Of a stretch of 48,105 bases of DNA, positions 15,223-23,963 are shown in pieces. Source of the stretch: Betaproteobacteria bacterium UBA2592 (lineage in GTDB: Bacteria; Pseudomonadota; Gammaproteobacteria; Burkholderiales; Rhodocyclaceae). The stretch is from contig DDKS01000007.1 in NCBI GenBank assembly GCA_002340095.1, positions 1 through 48,105 on the forward strand. Direction: 5' to 3'. Position 1 is the first letter of the stretch. The number at the start of each line of letters is the position of its first letter. The translations under genes were made by a program, and so were the position numbers. The notes under the pieces are model-generated. The model saw only the letters and a list, made by a program, of their open reading frames with translations, had not been told where the DNA came from and did not search any database.

Positions 15223-16503
15223 TCAGCGGCTGAGGGCCCGATACCCGATGTCCTTGCGGAACTGCATCCCTTCCCAGCTGATCTGGGCGAGCGCCTCGTA
15301 GGCGCGCTTCTGCGCCAGCTTGACGTTTTCGCCCAGCGCCGTGACGCAGAGCACGCGACCGCCGGCGGTGACGACCTTGCCATCATCCTGCGTGGCGGTG
15401 CCGGCGTGGAAGACGTGGCAGTCTTCGCCGAAGCTGTTGCCCGCGGGCAGGCCGTGGATGACGTCGCCCTTCTTGGGGGTGTCCGGATAGTTGGCGGCGG
15501 CGAGCACGACGCCCAGCGCCACGCGGCGATCCCATTCGGCTTCGGTCTGGTCGAGCGTGCCGGCGATGCCGTGTTCGAGCAGGGCAAGGAAATTGGATTT
15601 CAGCCGCGCCAGGATCGGCTGGGTTTCCGGGTCGCCCATGCGGCAGTTGAACTCCAGGGTCTTGACCGAGCCATCCTTGCCGATCATCAGACCGGCATAG
15701 AGGAAGCCGGTGAAGGGGATGCCGTCGGCCATCATGCCGCGCACCGTCGGCAGGATGATTTCACGCATGGCCTTGGCATGGATTTCCGGGGTGACGCACG
15801 GTGCCGGGGAGTAAGCCCCCATGCCGCCGGTGTTCGGGCCCTGGTCGCCGTCGAAGATGCGCTTGTGATCCTGGCTGGAGGCGAGCGGCAGGACGTTCTT
15901 GCCGTCGACCATGACGATGAAGCTGGCTTCCTCGCCGTCGAGGAAATCCTCGATGACGACGCGGGCGCCGGCATCCCCCAGCTTGTTGCCGGAGAGCATG
16001 TCGTCGATGGCGGCGTGCGCTTCAGCGAGGCTCATGGCGACGACGACGCCTTTGCCGGCGGCCAGGCCGTCGGCCTTGATGACGATGGGGGCCCCCTTGC
16101 GGTCAACGTAGGCGTGCGCGGCAGCGGCATCCGAGAAGGTCTCGAACTCGGCGGTCGGGATGTTGTGGCGGGCCATGAAGCGCTTGGCAAAATCCTTGGA
16201 GGACTCGAGCTGGGCGGCTTCCTTGGTCGGGCCGAAGATTTTCAGGCCGCGGGCGCGGAAGACATTCACCACGCCGGCGGCGAGCGGGGCCTCCGGCCCG
16301 ACGACGGTCAGGTGGATCTTGTTCTGCTCGGCGAAGTCGGCCAGGGCTTCCGGATCGGTGATATTGACGTTTTCCAGCTCGTGCTCACGCGCCGTGCCGG
16401 CGTTGCCGGGGGCGACGTACACCTTTTGCAGGCCGGGCGCCTGCGCCAGCTTCCAGGCCATGGCGTGCTCGCGGCCGCCGGAACCGATAACCAGTAGTTT
16501 CAT
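15223..16503 (-). CDS. purD: Phosphoribosylamine-glycine ligase (GAR synthetase)
   Basis: Second enzyme of purine synthesis: 5-phosphoribosylamine + glycine + ATP gives glycinamide ribonucleotide. It has 426 residues and an ATP-grasp fold. The N-terminal GSGGREHAMAWKLAQ, the ATP-binding IVIKADGLAAGKGVVVA, the DGDQGPNTGGMGAYSPAP loop and the metal-binding end LEFNCRMGDPETQ are family signatures. AAGGAAC precedes the ATG. It lies downstream of purH in the same direction, separated by a 128-base spacer with a long imperfect inverted repeat. Confidence 0.97.
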   Translation of the reverse strand: MKLLVIGSGGREHAMAWKLAQAPGLQKVYVAPGNAGTAREHELENVNITDPEALADFAEQNKIHLTVVGPEAPLAAGVVNVFRARGLKIFGPTKEAAQLESSKDFAKRFMARHNIPTAEFETFSDAAAAHAYVDRKGAPIVIKADGLAAGKGVVVAMSLAEAHAAIDDMLSGNKLGDAGARVVIEDFLDGEEASFIVMVDGKNVLPLASSQDHKRIFDGDQGPNTGGMGAYSPAPCVTPEIHAKAMREIILPTVRGMMADGIPFTGFLYAGLMIGKDGSVKTLEFNCRMGDPETQPILARLKSNFLALLEHGIAGTLDQTEAEWDRRVALGVVLAAANYPDTPKKGDVIHGLPAGNSFGEDCHVFHAGTATQDDGKVVTAGGRVLCVTALGENVKLAQKRAYEALAQISWEGMQFRKDIGYRALSR

Positions 16504-16539
16504 GTTTTGTTCCTTGTTATGTCCGAGGCTATTTCGTGG

Positions 16540-16623
16540 CCGGCAAAGCCGTGACGCGAAGACGAGCCGAAGACAGTGCTATTGCACGGCGAGGCGAAGT
16601 CGACAAAGTCACGGCGCAGCCGG
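16540..16623 (-). repeat. Long imperfect inverted repeat between purH and purD
   Basis: The outer arms CCGGC-aaa-GCCGTGAC (16540-16555) and GTCACGGC-gca-GCCGG (16608-16623) pair over 13 bases around a 3x3 internal loop. Between them lies GTGC-TATT-GCAC (16576-16587). The whole unit fills most of the spacer, ending 8 bases from the purH stop. It resembles a REP/BIME-type extragenic palindrome; it could protect the purH mRNA end or reduce purD transcription. There is no T tract typical of a terminator. Confidence 0.6.
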
Positions 16624-16631
16624 ACGCGAAA

Positions 16632-18236
16632 TTAGTGCCTGAAGTGACGGGCGCCGGTAAACACCATCGCGATGCCGTGCTCGTCGGCTGCCGCGATGAC
16701 TTCCTCGTCGCGCATCGAGCCGCCCGGCTGGATGACGGCGACGGCACCGGCTTCGGCCAGGACGTCGAGACCGTCGCGGAACGGGAAGAAGGCGTCCGAC
16801 GCCACCACCGACCCCTTGAGCGACAGGCCGGCATTCTGGGCCTTGATGCTGGCGATCTTGGTCGAATCGACGCGGCTCATCTGGCCGGCGCCAACGCCCA
16901 GGGTCATGCCGCCGCCGCAGAAGACGATGGCGTTGGACTTGACGAACTTGGCGACGCGCTCGGCGAAGAGCAGGTCTTCGATCTGCGCAGGCGTGGGTTG
17001 CACCTTGGTGACTACCTTCAGGCCGGAAGCCTGCGCGGTGAAGTCGTCGGCCGTCTGCACCAAGAGGCCGCCGCCCACGCGTTTCAGTTCGAGCTTGTTC
17101 AGGTCACGGCCCTTATTCGCCCCAATTGGCACAACCAGCACACGCAGGTTCTGCTTGGCGGCCAGCGCGGCCTTGGCTTCGGCGGTGAAGGACGGGGCGA
17201 TCAGCACCTCGACGAAGTGCTTGCGCTCGTTCATGGCGTTCACTACGTCGATGCCGACTTCGCCGTTGAAGGCGATGATGCCGCCGAACGCGGAGGTCGA
17301 ATCGGTCTTGAACGCCTTTTCGTAAGCGCCGAGCAGGGTGCCATCGATGGCCACGCCGCACGGGTTGGCGTGCTTGATGATGACGCAGGCCGGGGCGTCG
17401 AAGGTCTTGACGCATTCCCAGGCGGCGTCGGCGTCGGCGATGTTGTTGTAGGACAGTTCCTTGCCCTGCAACTGGGTGTAGGCGGCGATGCTGCCCGGCA
17501 GCGGCGTGGTATCGCGGTAGAAGGCAGCCTGCTGGTGGGCGTTCTCGCCGTAACGCAGCACTTCGACGCGGTCGAAGGCCAGTTGCAGCCTGGCCGGGAA
17601 GATCGACGGCGCCGGCGCGGCATCCGCCGGCTGGCTTTCCGCGCCGTCCTTAAGCCCGGTCAGCCAGTTGGCGATCATGCTGTCATAGCGGGCGGTGTGG
17701 GTGAAGGCCTTCTTGGCCAGGTTGAAGCGGGTGGAGAGCGTCAGCGCACCGCCGTTGGCCTTCATTTCAGCGAGCAGCGGGGCATAGTCGGCGGGATCGG
17801 TGACGATGGCCACACCGGCGTAGTTCTTGGCCGAGGAGCGAACCATGGCCGGACCGCCGATGTCGATGTTCTCGATGGCGTCCTCCAGCGTCACGCCCGG
17901 CTTGGCGATGGTGGCGGCGAAGGGGTAGAGGTTCACGCAGACCAGGTCGATGGTCGGGATGCCGTGCTGCTCGATGGTGGCCATGTGCTCGGCCAGATCG
18001 CGGCGAGCCAGGATGCCGCCGTGCACCTTGGGGTGCAGGGTCTTGACGCGGCCGTCGAGCATTTCCGGAAAGCCGGTGTAGTCGCCGATTTCGGTGACGG
18101 CGAGGCCGGCGTCACGCAGCATCTTGGCGGTGCCGCCGGTGGACAGCAGCTTGACACCCTGGGCGGCGAGGCCTTGGGCGAATTCGAGTACACCCGTCTT
18201 GTCGGAGACGGAAATCAGCGCTTGCTTGATGGTCAT
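16632..18236 (-). CDS. purH: Bifunctional AICAR formyltransferase / IMP cyclohydrolase
   Basis: Catalyses the last two steps of IMP synthesis: 10-formyl-THF-dependent formylation of AICAR, then ring closure. It has 534 residues. The N-terminal MGS-like cyclohydrolase domain shows ALISVSDKTG, LLSTGGTAKMLRDAG and GRVKTLHPKVHGGIL. The C-terminal transformylase domain includes the catalytic Lys-His motif in IIKHANPCGVA. It follows fis by 11 bases, so dusB-fis-purH is probably one transcript, as seen in other betaproteobacteria. Confidence 0.97.
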   Translation of the reverse strand: MTIKQALISVSDKTGVLEFAQGLAAQGVKLLSTGGTAKMLRDAGLAVTEIGDYTGFPEMLDGRVKTLHPKVHGGILARRDLAEHMATIEQHGIPTIDLVCVNLYPFAATIAKPGVTLEDAIENIDIGGPAMVRSSAKNYAGVAIVTDPADYAPLLAEMKANGGALTLSTRFNLAKKAFTHTARYDSMIANWLTGLKDGAESQPADAAPAPSIFPARLQLAFDRVEVLRYGENAHQQAAFYRDTTPLPGSIAAYTQLQGKELSYNNIADADAAWECVKTFDAPACVIIKHANPCGVAIDGTLLGAYEKAFKTDSTSAFGGIIAFNGEVGIDVVNAMNERKHFVEVLIAPSFTAEAKAALAAKQNLRVLVVPIGANKGRDLNKLELKRVGGGLLVQTADDFTAQASGLKVVTKVQPTPAQIEDLLFAERVAKFVKSNAIVFCGGGMTLGVGAGQMSRVDSTKIASIKAQNAGLSLKGSVVASDAFFPFRDGLDVLAEAGAVAVIQPGGSMRDEEVIAAADEHGIAMVFTGARHFRH

Positions 18237-18247
18237 GGCGTCTGCTT

Positions 18248-18484
18248 TCAGATCAGTTGGAATTCGGTGAGTTTCTTGCGCAGCGTGTTGCGGTTGATGC
18301 CCAGCATTTCCGCCGCCTGGGTCTGGTTGCCGCCGGCCTGGCGCAGCACCATTTCAAGCATGGGGCGTTCGACGCTCTTCATCACCATGTCGTAGATGGC
18401 CGTGGGCTTTTCCCCGTCCAGGTCGCGGAAATACTTCTCCAGGGCCCCGAGCACGCAGGCCGCGATGTCTTGTTGCTGGCTCAT
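18248..18484 (-). CDS. fis: DNA-binding protein Fis
   Basis: Small nucleoid-associated factor, 78 residues, shorter than the 98 of E. coli because the N-terminal beta-hairpin arm is reduced. The C-terminal helix-turn-helix GGNQTQAAEMLGINRNTLRK is nearly invariant in Fis and NtrC-type activators. Length and context (dusB-fis) favour Fis over an NtrC fragment. Fis bends DNA and, in enterics, activates rRNA promoters during fast growth. Its ATG overlaps the dusB stop (ATGA), so translation is coupled. Confidence 0.93.
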   Translation of the reverse strand: MSQQQDIAACVLGALEKYFRDLDGEKPTAIYDMVMKSVERPMLEMVLRQAGGNQTQAAEMLGINRNTLRKKLTEFQLI

Positions 18485-19497
18485 GCCACCAGTTCCTCCT
18501 CTTTTTCGTATTCGAGATGTTCCGATCGTTCGGCCAGGTGGCCGAAGAAGTCATGCACCGCCTGGCGCTGCTGGGCGACGTCGGGCAGGGTGTTCATCAC
18601 TCTGCGGAAGGCGGCCGAGCCCACGAGCCCCCGGGTGTACCAGGAGATGTGCTTGCGGGCCACTTTGACGCCGGTGTCCTCGCCATAGAACTCGTACAGA
18701 TCCGCCAGATGGCCCATGAGGATGGCGTGGATTTCCTCCACCCGGGCCGGTGCCAGCTTCGTGCCGGTCTTCAGATAGTGTTCGATCTCGCGGAAGAGCC
18801 AGGGCCGCCCCTGGGCGGCGCGGCCGATCATCACGCCGTCCGCCTTGGTGTAATCGAGTACGAATTTGGCTTTTTCCGGCGTCGTGATGTCGCCGTTGGC
18901 GATCACCGGAATCTTCACCAGCGTCTTTACATGGGCGATGGTGTCGTACTCGGCTTCGCCGGTGTACTGCTGGCAGCGGGTCCGGCCGTGGATGGCGACG
19001 GCGCGCACGCCCGAGGCCTCGGCGATGCGGGCGATGTTCGGGGCGTTGCGGTTATCCCGGTTCCAGCCGGTGCGGAATTTCAGGGTCACGGGGGTATCGG
19101 GCACGGCAGCCACCACCGCCTCCAGAATGCGGGCCACCAGGGCCTCGTCCTGCATCAGTGCCGAACCGGCCATCACGTTGCACACCTTCTTGGCCGGACA
19201 ACCCATGTTGATGTCGATGATCTGGGCACCGTTATCCACGTTGTGCCTGGCGGCTTCGGCCATCATCTTCGGATCGGCCCCGGCGATCTGCACGGAAATG
19301 GGCTCCACCTCCCCGTCGTGGTTGGCCCGGCGGATGGTTTTCGCACTGCCGTAAAGGAGCGAGTTGGACGTCACCATTTCCGACACGGCCAGCCCGGCGC
19401 CCAGTTTCTTGCAAAGCTGGCGGAAAGGGCGATCCGTCACGCCCGCCATGGGGGCAACGAAAAGATTGTTGCGCAGGGTAAAGCCGCAAAATTCCAT
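18481..19497 (-). CDS. dusB: tRNA-dihydrouridine synthase B
   Basis: FMN- and NADPH-dependent enzyme that reduces uridine to dihydrouridine in tRNA (U17 in E. coli). The product is 338 residues. The TIM-barrel motifs APMAGVTDRPFRQLCKKLGA, NMGCPAKKVCN (catalytic Cys), IHGRTRCQQYTGEA and IGRAAQGRPWLF are clear. I use the ATG at 19497 (MEFCGF); a TTG at 19512 is in frame but has no ribosome site. It leads the dusB-fis-purH operon. Confidence 0.94.
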   Translation of the reverse strand: MEFCGFTLRNNLFVAPMAGVTDRPFRQLCKKLGAGLAVSEMVTSNSLLYGSAKTIRRANHDGEVEPISVQIAGADPKMMAEAARHNVDNGAQIIDINMGCPAKKVCNVMAGSALMQDEALVARILEAVVAAVPDTPVTLKFRTGWNRDNRNAPNIARIAEASGVRAVAIHGRTRCQQYTGEAEYDTIAHVKTLVKIPVIANGDITTPEKAKFVLDYTKADGVMIGRAAQGRPWLFREIEHYLKTGTKLAPARVEEIHAILMGHLADLYEFYGEDTGVKVARKHISWYTRGLVGSAAFRRVMNTLPDVAQQRQAVHDFFGHLAERSEHLEYEKEEELVA

Positions 19498-19532
19498 GGC
19501 GGAATCCGACAAAAGGGGAGGGAAGGGGGCGG

Positions 19533-19586
19533 ATTCTACCCCAAGCGCTGCCTAAAAAATAGTCACCCGTCCCAGGGGCTCGTCAA
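19533..19586 (-). promoter_or_regulatory. Possible promoter for dusB-fis-purH
   Basis: The 214-base gap between ubiH and dusB holds two weak candidates on the minus strand: TTGACG (19586-19581) with TATTTT 19 bases on, and a TAGAAT (19538-19533) without a clear -35 box. Either would start transcription shortly before the dusB ATG at 19497. Nothing else was recognised in 19498-19711. Confidence 0.3.
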
Positions 19587-19711
19587 ACCGGAGTGCCGTT
19601 CCAGGGCAAGGGGGCGTGGGCGAAGCGGGACCGGCAAAAACACTGGCCGACGGGCCGGGGGAGGCCAATCCATCGGGCCCAGCATCTGCGATGGAGGCGG
19701 GCAGGCAGGGC

Positions 19712-20866
19712 TTACCAAGCCCGGGCGCCCCAGATCATGCGCCGGGCCACGAAATCCCGGGCCGGAGGCAGCAGGTCCAGCGCCAGGAGCCCCAGGCCCC
19801 GGGCCCAGCGCAGGGGCGGCAGGTCGTTGGAAAAGAGGCGCACCACCTTGTCCGTGAAGAAAGCGCCGCCGCTGCGGTCCAGTCTGCGGCGGGCGGCATA
19901 GGACTCCAGGGCAGGCGCGGTGCCGGGATCGTCGCCCCCGGCGAACAGGCACTCGGCCAGTTGCCAGGCATCCCGCAGGCCCAGGTTGAAACCCTGGCCG
20001 GACACCGGGTGCAGGGTCTGGGCGGTGTTACCGATCCAGACTTCACGCCCCTGAACCAGCTCGCGCCGCTGGCGCAGGGCCAGGGGGAAACGGTCGCGCC
20101 GACCCACGGCGGTGAAGCCGAAGCGGCTGCCGAATTGCCGGGACAGGGCCTGGAGGAAGGCGCCGTCATCCAGGGCCATCAGGGCATCCGCCCTGGCGGG
20201 GGGCACGGTGAACACCACCGAGAAGCCCTGTTCCAGGGGCAGGAGCGCCAGAGGGCCGTCCGGGGTGAAGCGCTCCCAGGCCCGGTGGGCATGGGGCCGG
20301 TCCGGCATGGCATCGCAGATGATGGCCTGCTGGCCGTAGTCATCCACCTGCACGCCGGGGTCATCCCCGGGCGTGCCTTCCGCATGGACCAGCAGCCGGG
20401 CATGGATGCGCCGGGTCTGCCCCTGGCGCTCCAGGGTCGCCACCACGCCGTCGGGGTGGCGCTCCAGATCGACCTGTCCCGTTTCGTCCAGGCATTCACA
20501 GGCGGGCAGCTGCCCCACCCCGGCCTGGAGCCGCGCAGCCAGGTCCTTGTAGCGCACCACATAACCCAGGGCCGGCAGGCCGTACTCGGTCCGGTCCATC
20601 AGGGTGCGGCCAAAGCCACCTTGCTGGGAGACGTGGATGGTCTCGATGGCGGTGGCAGCCCGTTCGGGCCAGGCATCCAGGGTTTCCAGCAGCTGGCGCG
20701 CCCCGTGGGACAGGGCCAGGGCCCGGGGGTCGGCGGCCTGGGCGGCCAGGGGGCGCTTGTCCACCAGGGTCACACGCCAGGGGCTGTCCTTGAGCGCCAG
20801 GGCCAGAGTGGCCCCTACCGGGCCGGCGCCGATGATCAGGATGTCCGTCTGTTCCCGTTCAGTCAT
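19712..20866 (-). CDS. ubiH: UbiH/UbiF-family FAD-dependent ubiquinone-biosynthesis hydroxylase
   Basis: Flavoprotein monooxygenase of 384 residues that most likely hydroxylates the ubiquinone ring. The dinucleotide fold ILIIGAGPVGATLALALK is at the N terminus, DPRALALSHGARQLLE follows, and the second FAD motif WIGNTAQTLHPVSGQGFNLG closely resembles that of UbiH. The exact ring position (C5, C6 or C1) cannot be fixed from sequence, since UbiF, UbiI and UbiH are close paralogues. Its ATG overlaps the pepP end by 8 bases, so it is the last gene of amgK-murU-pepP-ubiH; pepP-ubiH pairing is also known in E. coli. Confidence 0.83.
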   Translation of the reverse strand: MTEREQTDILIIGAGPVGATLALALKDSPWRVTLVDKRPLAAQAADPRALALSHGARQLLETLDAWPERAATAIETIHVSQQGGFGRTLMDRTEYGLPALGYVVRYKDLAARLQAGVGQLPACECLDETGQVDLERHPDGVVATLERQGQTRRIHARLLVHAEGTPGDDPGVQVDDYGQQAIICDAMPDRPHAHRAWERFTPDGPLALLPLEQGFSVVFTVPPARADALMALDDGAFLQALSRQFGSRFGFTAVGRRDRFPLALRQRRELVQGREVWIGNTAQTLHPVSGQGFNLGLRDAWQLAECLFAGGDDPGTAPALESYAARRRLDRSGGAFFTDKVVRLFSNDLPPLRWARGLGLLALDLLPPARDFVARRMIWGARAW

Positions 20867-22157
20867 GAGTCATGACCTCCTCGATTTCTGCCACTGTCTT
20901 CGGGGCGCTGGTATAGACCCGGCAACCCTCGGGGGTGACGATCACGTCGTCCTCGATGCGGATGCCGATGCCGTGCAGGTGCTCCGGCACATCGGCCCCG
21001 GGGCGGATGTAGAGGCCGGGCTCCACGGTCAGCACCATGCCGGGGGCCAGGGGTGTCCAGTCCTCGCCGGACTTGTATTCCCCCGCATCGTGCACGTCCA
21101 GCCCCAGCCAGTGGCCGGTGCGGTGCATGTAGAAACGCTTGTAGGCGCCGGATTCGATGATCCCGTCCACGCTACCCGTGAGGAGCCGCAGGTCCACCAT
21201 GCCCTGCACCAGCACCTGGACCGCCGCATCGTGGGGCGCCATGAACCCGGCCCCGGGCCGGGTGGCGGCGATGGCGGCGGCCTGGGCGGCCAGGACGATC
21301 TCGTAGCAGTCCCTCTGGGTGGCGCTGAAGCGGCCATTGACCGGGAAGGTGCGGGTGATGTCGGCGGCGTAGCCCTCCAGCTCGCAGCCCGCGTCGATCA
21401 GCACCAGGCTGCCGTCGGCCAGCAGCTTGTCGTTCTCCACGTAATGGAGGATGCAGGCGTTGGCCCCGCCGGCCACGATGGGGTTATAGGCATGGGCGGA
21501 AGCTCCCCGGCGGCGGAACTCGTAGGTCAGCTCCGCCTCCAGCTCGTACTCGGCCATGCCGGGACGGCAGGCGGCCATGGCCCGGGCATGACCGGCGGAG
21601 GCGATGTCGGCGGCCCGCTGCATGATCTCCAGCTCCACTTCGTCCTTGACGAGGCGCATGGCGTCGAGGACCTGGCGCAGGTCATGGATGGCCGCGGGCG
21701 GCCGCTTGCCGGCCCGGGCCTGGCTGCGCACCGCGCTCAGGGCCCGGCCGATGCGGGCGTCCCAGTCCGGATCATGACCCAGGGCGTGCCAGAGGGCGGG
21801 CCGGTCGGCCATCAACTCCGGCAGTTTTTCTTCCAGGCTGGCGATGGGCCAGGCTTCGTCGAAGCCGAAGGCCAGCCGGGCCGCCTCGGGACCGTAGCGG
21901 AAACCGTCCCAGATTTCCCGCTCCTCGTCCTTCTCCCGGCAGAACAGGATGGACCTGCCGCCTGCCAGCACCAGCACCGCCTCCGGCTCGGGAAAGCCGG
22001 TCAGGTACCAGAAATAGGAGTCGAACCGGTAAGGATGATGGGTGTCCCGGTTGCGCACCTGCTCCGGGGCCGTGGGGATGAGGGCGATGCCGTCGCCCAC
22101 CTGGGCCAGGAGCCGGGCCCGGCGGTTGGCAAAAGCCTGAGGTTTGCTGGTGTTCAT
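20859..22157 (-). CDS. pepP: Xaa-Pro aminopeptidase (aminopeptidase P)
   Basis: Cytosolic manganese metallopeptidase that removes an N-terminal residue before proline. It has 432 residues, close to the 441 of E. coli. The pita-bread domain supplies the metal ligands: Asp in VLIDAGCELEGYAADITRTF (two Asp), His in MHRTGHWLGLDVHD, and Glu in VLTVEPGLYI and GIRIEDDVIV. It overlaps murU (upstream) by 4 bases and ubiH (downstream) by 8. Confidence 0.96.
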   Translation of the reverse strand: MNTSKPQAFANRRARLLAQVGDGIALIPTAPEQVRNRDTHHPYRFDSYFWYLTGFPEPEAVLVLAGGRSILFCREKDEEREIWDGFRYGPEAARLAFGFDEAWPIASLEEKLPELMADRPALWHALGHDPDWDARIGRALSAVRSQARAGKRPPAAIHDLRQVLDAMRLVKDEVELEIMQRAADIASAGHARAMAACRPGMAEYELEAELTYEFRRRGASAHAYNPIVAGGANACILHYVENDKLLADGSLVLIDAGCELEGYAADITRTFPVNGRFSATQRDCYEIVLAAQAAAIAATRPGAGFMAPHDAAVQVLVQGMVDLRLLTGSVDGIIESGAYKRFYMHRTGHWLGLDVHDAGEYKSGEDWTPLAPGMVLTVEPGLYIRPGADVPEHLHGIGIRIEDDVIVTPEGCRVYTSAPKTVAEIEEVMTHD

Positions 22158-22843
22158 GTGCTTGTTCCCATGGCGAAGCGGATTTCCCCGTCCAGTTGGG
22201 CCAGACGCTCCGGGGTGCCCACGTCGACCCAGCGGCCCCCGTGCCGTTCCCCGGAAACCCGGCCCGCATCCGCCGCCGCCCGCAACAGGGGCGCCAGCTT
22301 CGCGGGCTGGTCCGGGTCCAGGCCGGCGAACAGGGCCGGGGCGTAGATGCCGATCCCGGCAAAGGTGAGGCGGCCCGCCTCCTGGTTGCCCACCTGCCCA
22401 TCCACCAGGGCGAAATCCCCGGCCGGGTGATGGGGAGGGTTATCCACCAGCACCAGGTGCGCGAGCCGCTCCTGCAGGTCCAGGGCGAGGGCGGCAGCGG
22501 GGTCCCAGTCGCAGAAGATGTCGCCATTGATCACCAGGAAGGGCGCAGGCCCCAGGAGCGGCAAAGCCCGGGCGATGCCACCGGCGGTTTCCAGGGCACC
22601 CGGGGGTTCGGGCGAATAGCGGATTTCCAGTCCCCAGGCACTGCCGTCGCCGAGGGTGGCGGGAATCTGCTCGCCCAGGTGGGCGTGGTTGATCACCACC
22701 TGGCGCAGGCCCGCCCGGGCCAGGCGCTCCAGGTGCCAGACGATGAGTGGCTTGCCGCCCACGGGCAGCAGGGGTTTGGGCGTGTGGTCGGTGAGGGGCC
22801 GCATGCGTTCGCCGCGGCCCGCTGCCAGGATCATGGCGCGCAT
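22154..22843 (-). CDS. murU: N-acetylmuramate-1-phosphate uridylyltransferase
   Basis: Nucleotidyltransferase of 229 residues. The start MRAMILAAGRGERMRPLTDH followed by TPKPLLPVGGKPLI is the NTP-transferase signature, and the length matches MurU rather than longer GlmU or RmlA proteins. MurU turns MurNAc-alpha-1-phosphate and UTP into UDP-MurNAc in the Pseudomonas-type recycling route that bypasses de novo synthesis and is linked to fosfomycin tolerance. Pairing with amgK 7 bases upstream supports the call. Confidence 0.9.
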   Translation of the reverse strand: MRAMILAAGRGERMRPLTDHTPKPLLPVGGKPLIVWHLERLARAGLRQVVINHAHLGEQIPATLGDGSAWGLEIRYSPEPPGALETAGGIARALPLLGPAPFLVINGDIFCDWDPAAALALDLQERLAHLVLVDNPPHHPAGDFALVDGQVGNQEAGRLTFAGIGIYAPALFAGLDPDQPAKLAPLLRAAADAGRVSGERHGGRWVDVGTPERLAQLDGEIRFAMGTST

Positions 22844-22850
22844 GGAGGGC

Positions 22851-23876
22851 TCAGAAGGTCAGCCCGGTTTCCAGAGGCCTGTCCTCCAGCTCGTCCAGAA
22901 GCATCAGCAGAGGCTTCAGGGCAGCGTAGCGCCCCGCCACCTTGCGGGCATAGCCGAGGAAACGGGGCAGGTCGGTGATGTAATTTTCCTTGCCGTCCCG
23001 GTACTTGAGGCGGCAGAAGATACCCAGCACCTTCAGGTGGCGCTGCAGGCCCATCCACTCGTAGGCCTGCCAGAATTCACCGAAGTCGGCATGGACGGGC
23101 AGGCCCGCATCCCGGGCCTTTTCCCAGTAGCGCACCACCCAGTCGATTTCCTGCTCCTCCTCCCAGGAGATGAAGGCGTCCCGGAACAGGGAAACCACGT
23201 CGTAGGTGATGGGGCCATAGACCGCGTCCTGGAAATCCAGCACCCCGGGAGTGAGCTGGGCCTCGCTTTCCACCACCATCAGGTTCCTGGGCATGAAGTC
23301 CCGGTGCACGAACACCCGGGGCTGGGCCAGGGCGGAATCCACCAGCAGCCGGAAGACATTTTCCAGGGTCTGCCGTTGTTTCCCGTGCAGTTCCCGCCCC
23401 AGGTGGCGGCCGATGTACCACTCGGGAAACAGATTCATCTCCCGGCGCAGCAGGGCCTCGTCGTAAGGAGGCAGCACGTCCGGGCGGGAAGCCAGCTGCC
23501 AGCGTACCAGCACGTCCAGTACCGGGCGCATCAGGATGTCGGCCAGGGCCGGCTCGGCGTTGAGGGCGGCCAGGTAGCCGATGCGCCCCAGGTCGGTGAG
23601 CACCAGAAAGCCGTTTTCCAGGTCTTCGATCTCCACCTTCGGGCCATGGATGCCGGCCTCGGCCAGGAGCCCCGCCACCTGCACGAAGGGGCGGCAGTCC
23701 TCCTTGTCGGGGGGAGCGTCCATCAGGATGCGGGTGCTGCCGTCCGGCAGGCTGAGGCGGAAATAACGGCGGAAGCTGGCATCGGCGGAGGCCGGGGCGA
23801 TGCCGATTTCGGCGCCGGGATAGCGGTGAGCGAGGTGTTGGGCCACCCATGCTTGCAGTTGTTCGTCGCGGGACAT
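22851..23876 (-). CDS. amgK: N-acetylmuramate/N-acetylglucosamine anomeric kinase
   Basis: Kinase of the aminoglycoside-phosphotransferase fold, 341 residues, predicted to phosphorylate the anomeric carbon of MurNAc and GlcNAc recovered from peptidoglycan. The catalytic loop is VHRDFMPRNLMVV (His191, Asp193) and the metal-binding motif is VLDFQDAVYGPITYD. It is the first gene of amgK-murU-pepP-ubiH and is divergent from lptD; amgK-murU next to lptD is a familiar arrangement in proteobacteria. An extended -10 site lies 34 bases upstream. Confidence 0.9.
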   Translation of the reverse strand: MSRDEQLQAWVAQHLAHRYPGAEIGIAPASADASFRRYFRLSLPDGSTRILMDAPPDKEDCRPFVQVAGLLAEAGIHGPKVEIEDLENGFLVLTDLGRIGYLAALNAEPALADILMRPVLDVLVRWQLASRPDVLPPYDEALLRREMNLFPEWYIGRHLGRELHGKQRQTLENVFRLLVDSALAQPRVFVHRDFMPRNLMVVESEAQLTPGVLDFQDAVYGPITYDVVSLFRDAFISWEEEQEIDWVVRYWEKARDAGLPVHADFGEFWQAYEWMGLQRHLKVLGIFCRLKYRDGKENYITDLPRFLGYARKVAGRYAALKPLLMLLDELEDRPLETGLTF

Positions 23877-23895
23877 GTGGACCGGAAGGGTTCGA

Positions 23896-23918
23896 TGTAA
23901 AATGCCGCGATTCTAGCA
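23896..23918. promoter_or_regulatory. Divergent promoter region, amgK / lptD
   Basis: In the 87-base gap, the minus strand carries an extended -10 site TGC-TAGAAT (23918-23910), 34 bases before amgK. The plus strand has TG-TAAAAT (23896-23903), 60 bases before lptD. Neither has a good -35 box, as expected for extended -10 promoters. The two elements lie within 23 bases, so firing from one could hinder the other. Confidence 0.4.
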
Positions 23919-23963
23919 CCGGCGTCACCTGCACCCTCTCCCCTTGCTGCCAGCTCCGATTCC

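Noticed and set aside
16536..18395. Plus-strand frame of 619 codons opposite purH and fis
   Set aside because: Low-complexity Gly/Asp/His/Arg-rich product typical of antisense frames in high-GC DNA. purH and fis are clear on the other strand.
19498..19711. Small gene in the ubiH-dusB gap
   Set aside because: Short frames exist on both strands but none has a ribosome site with a recognisable product.
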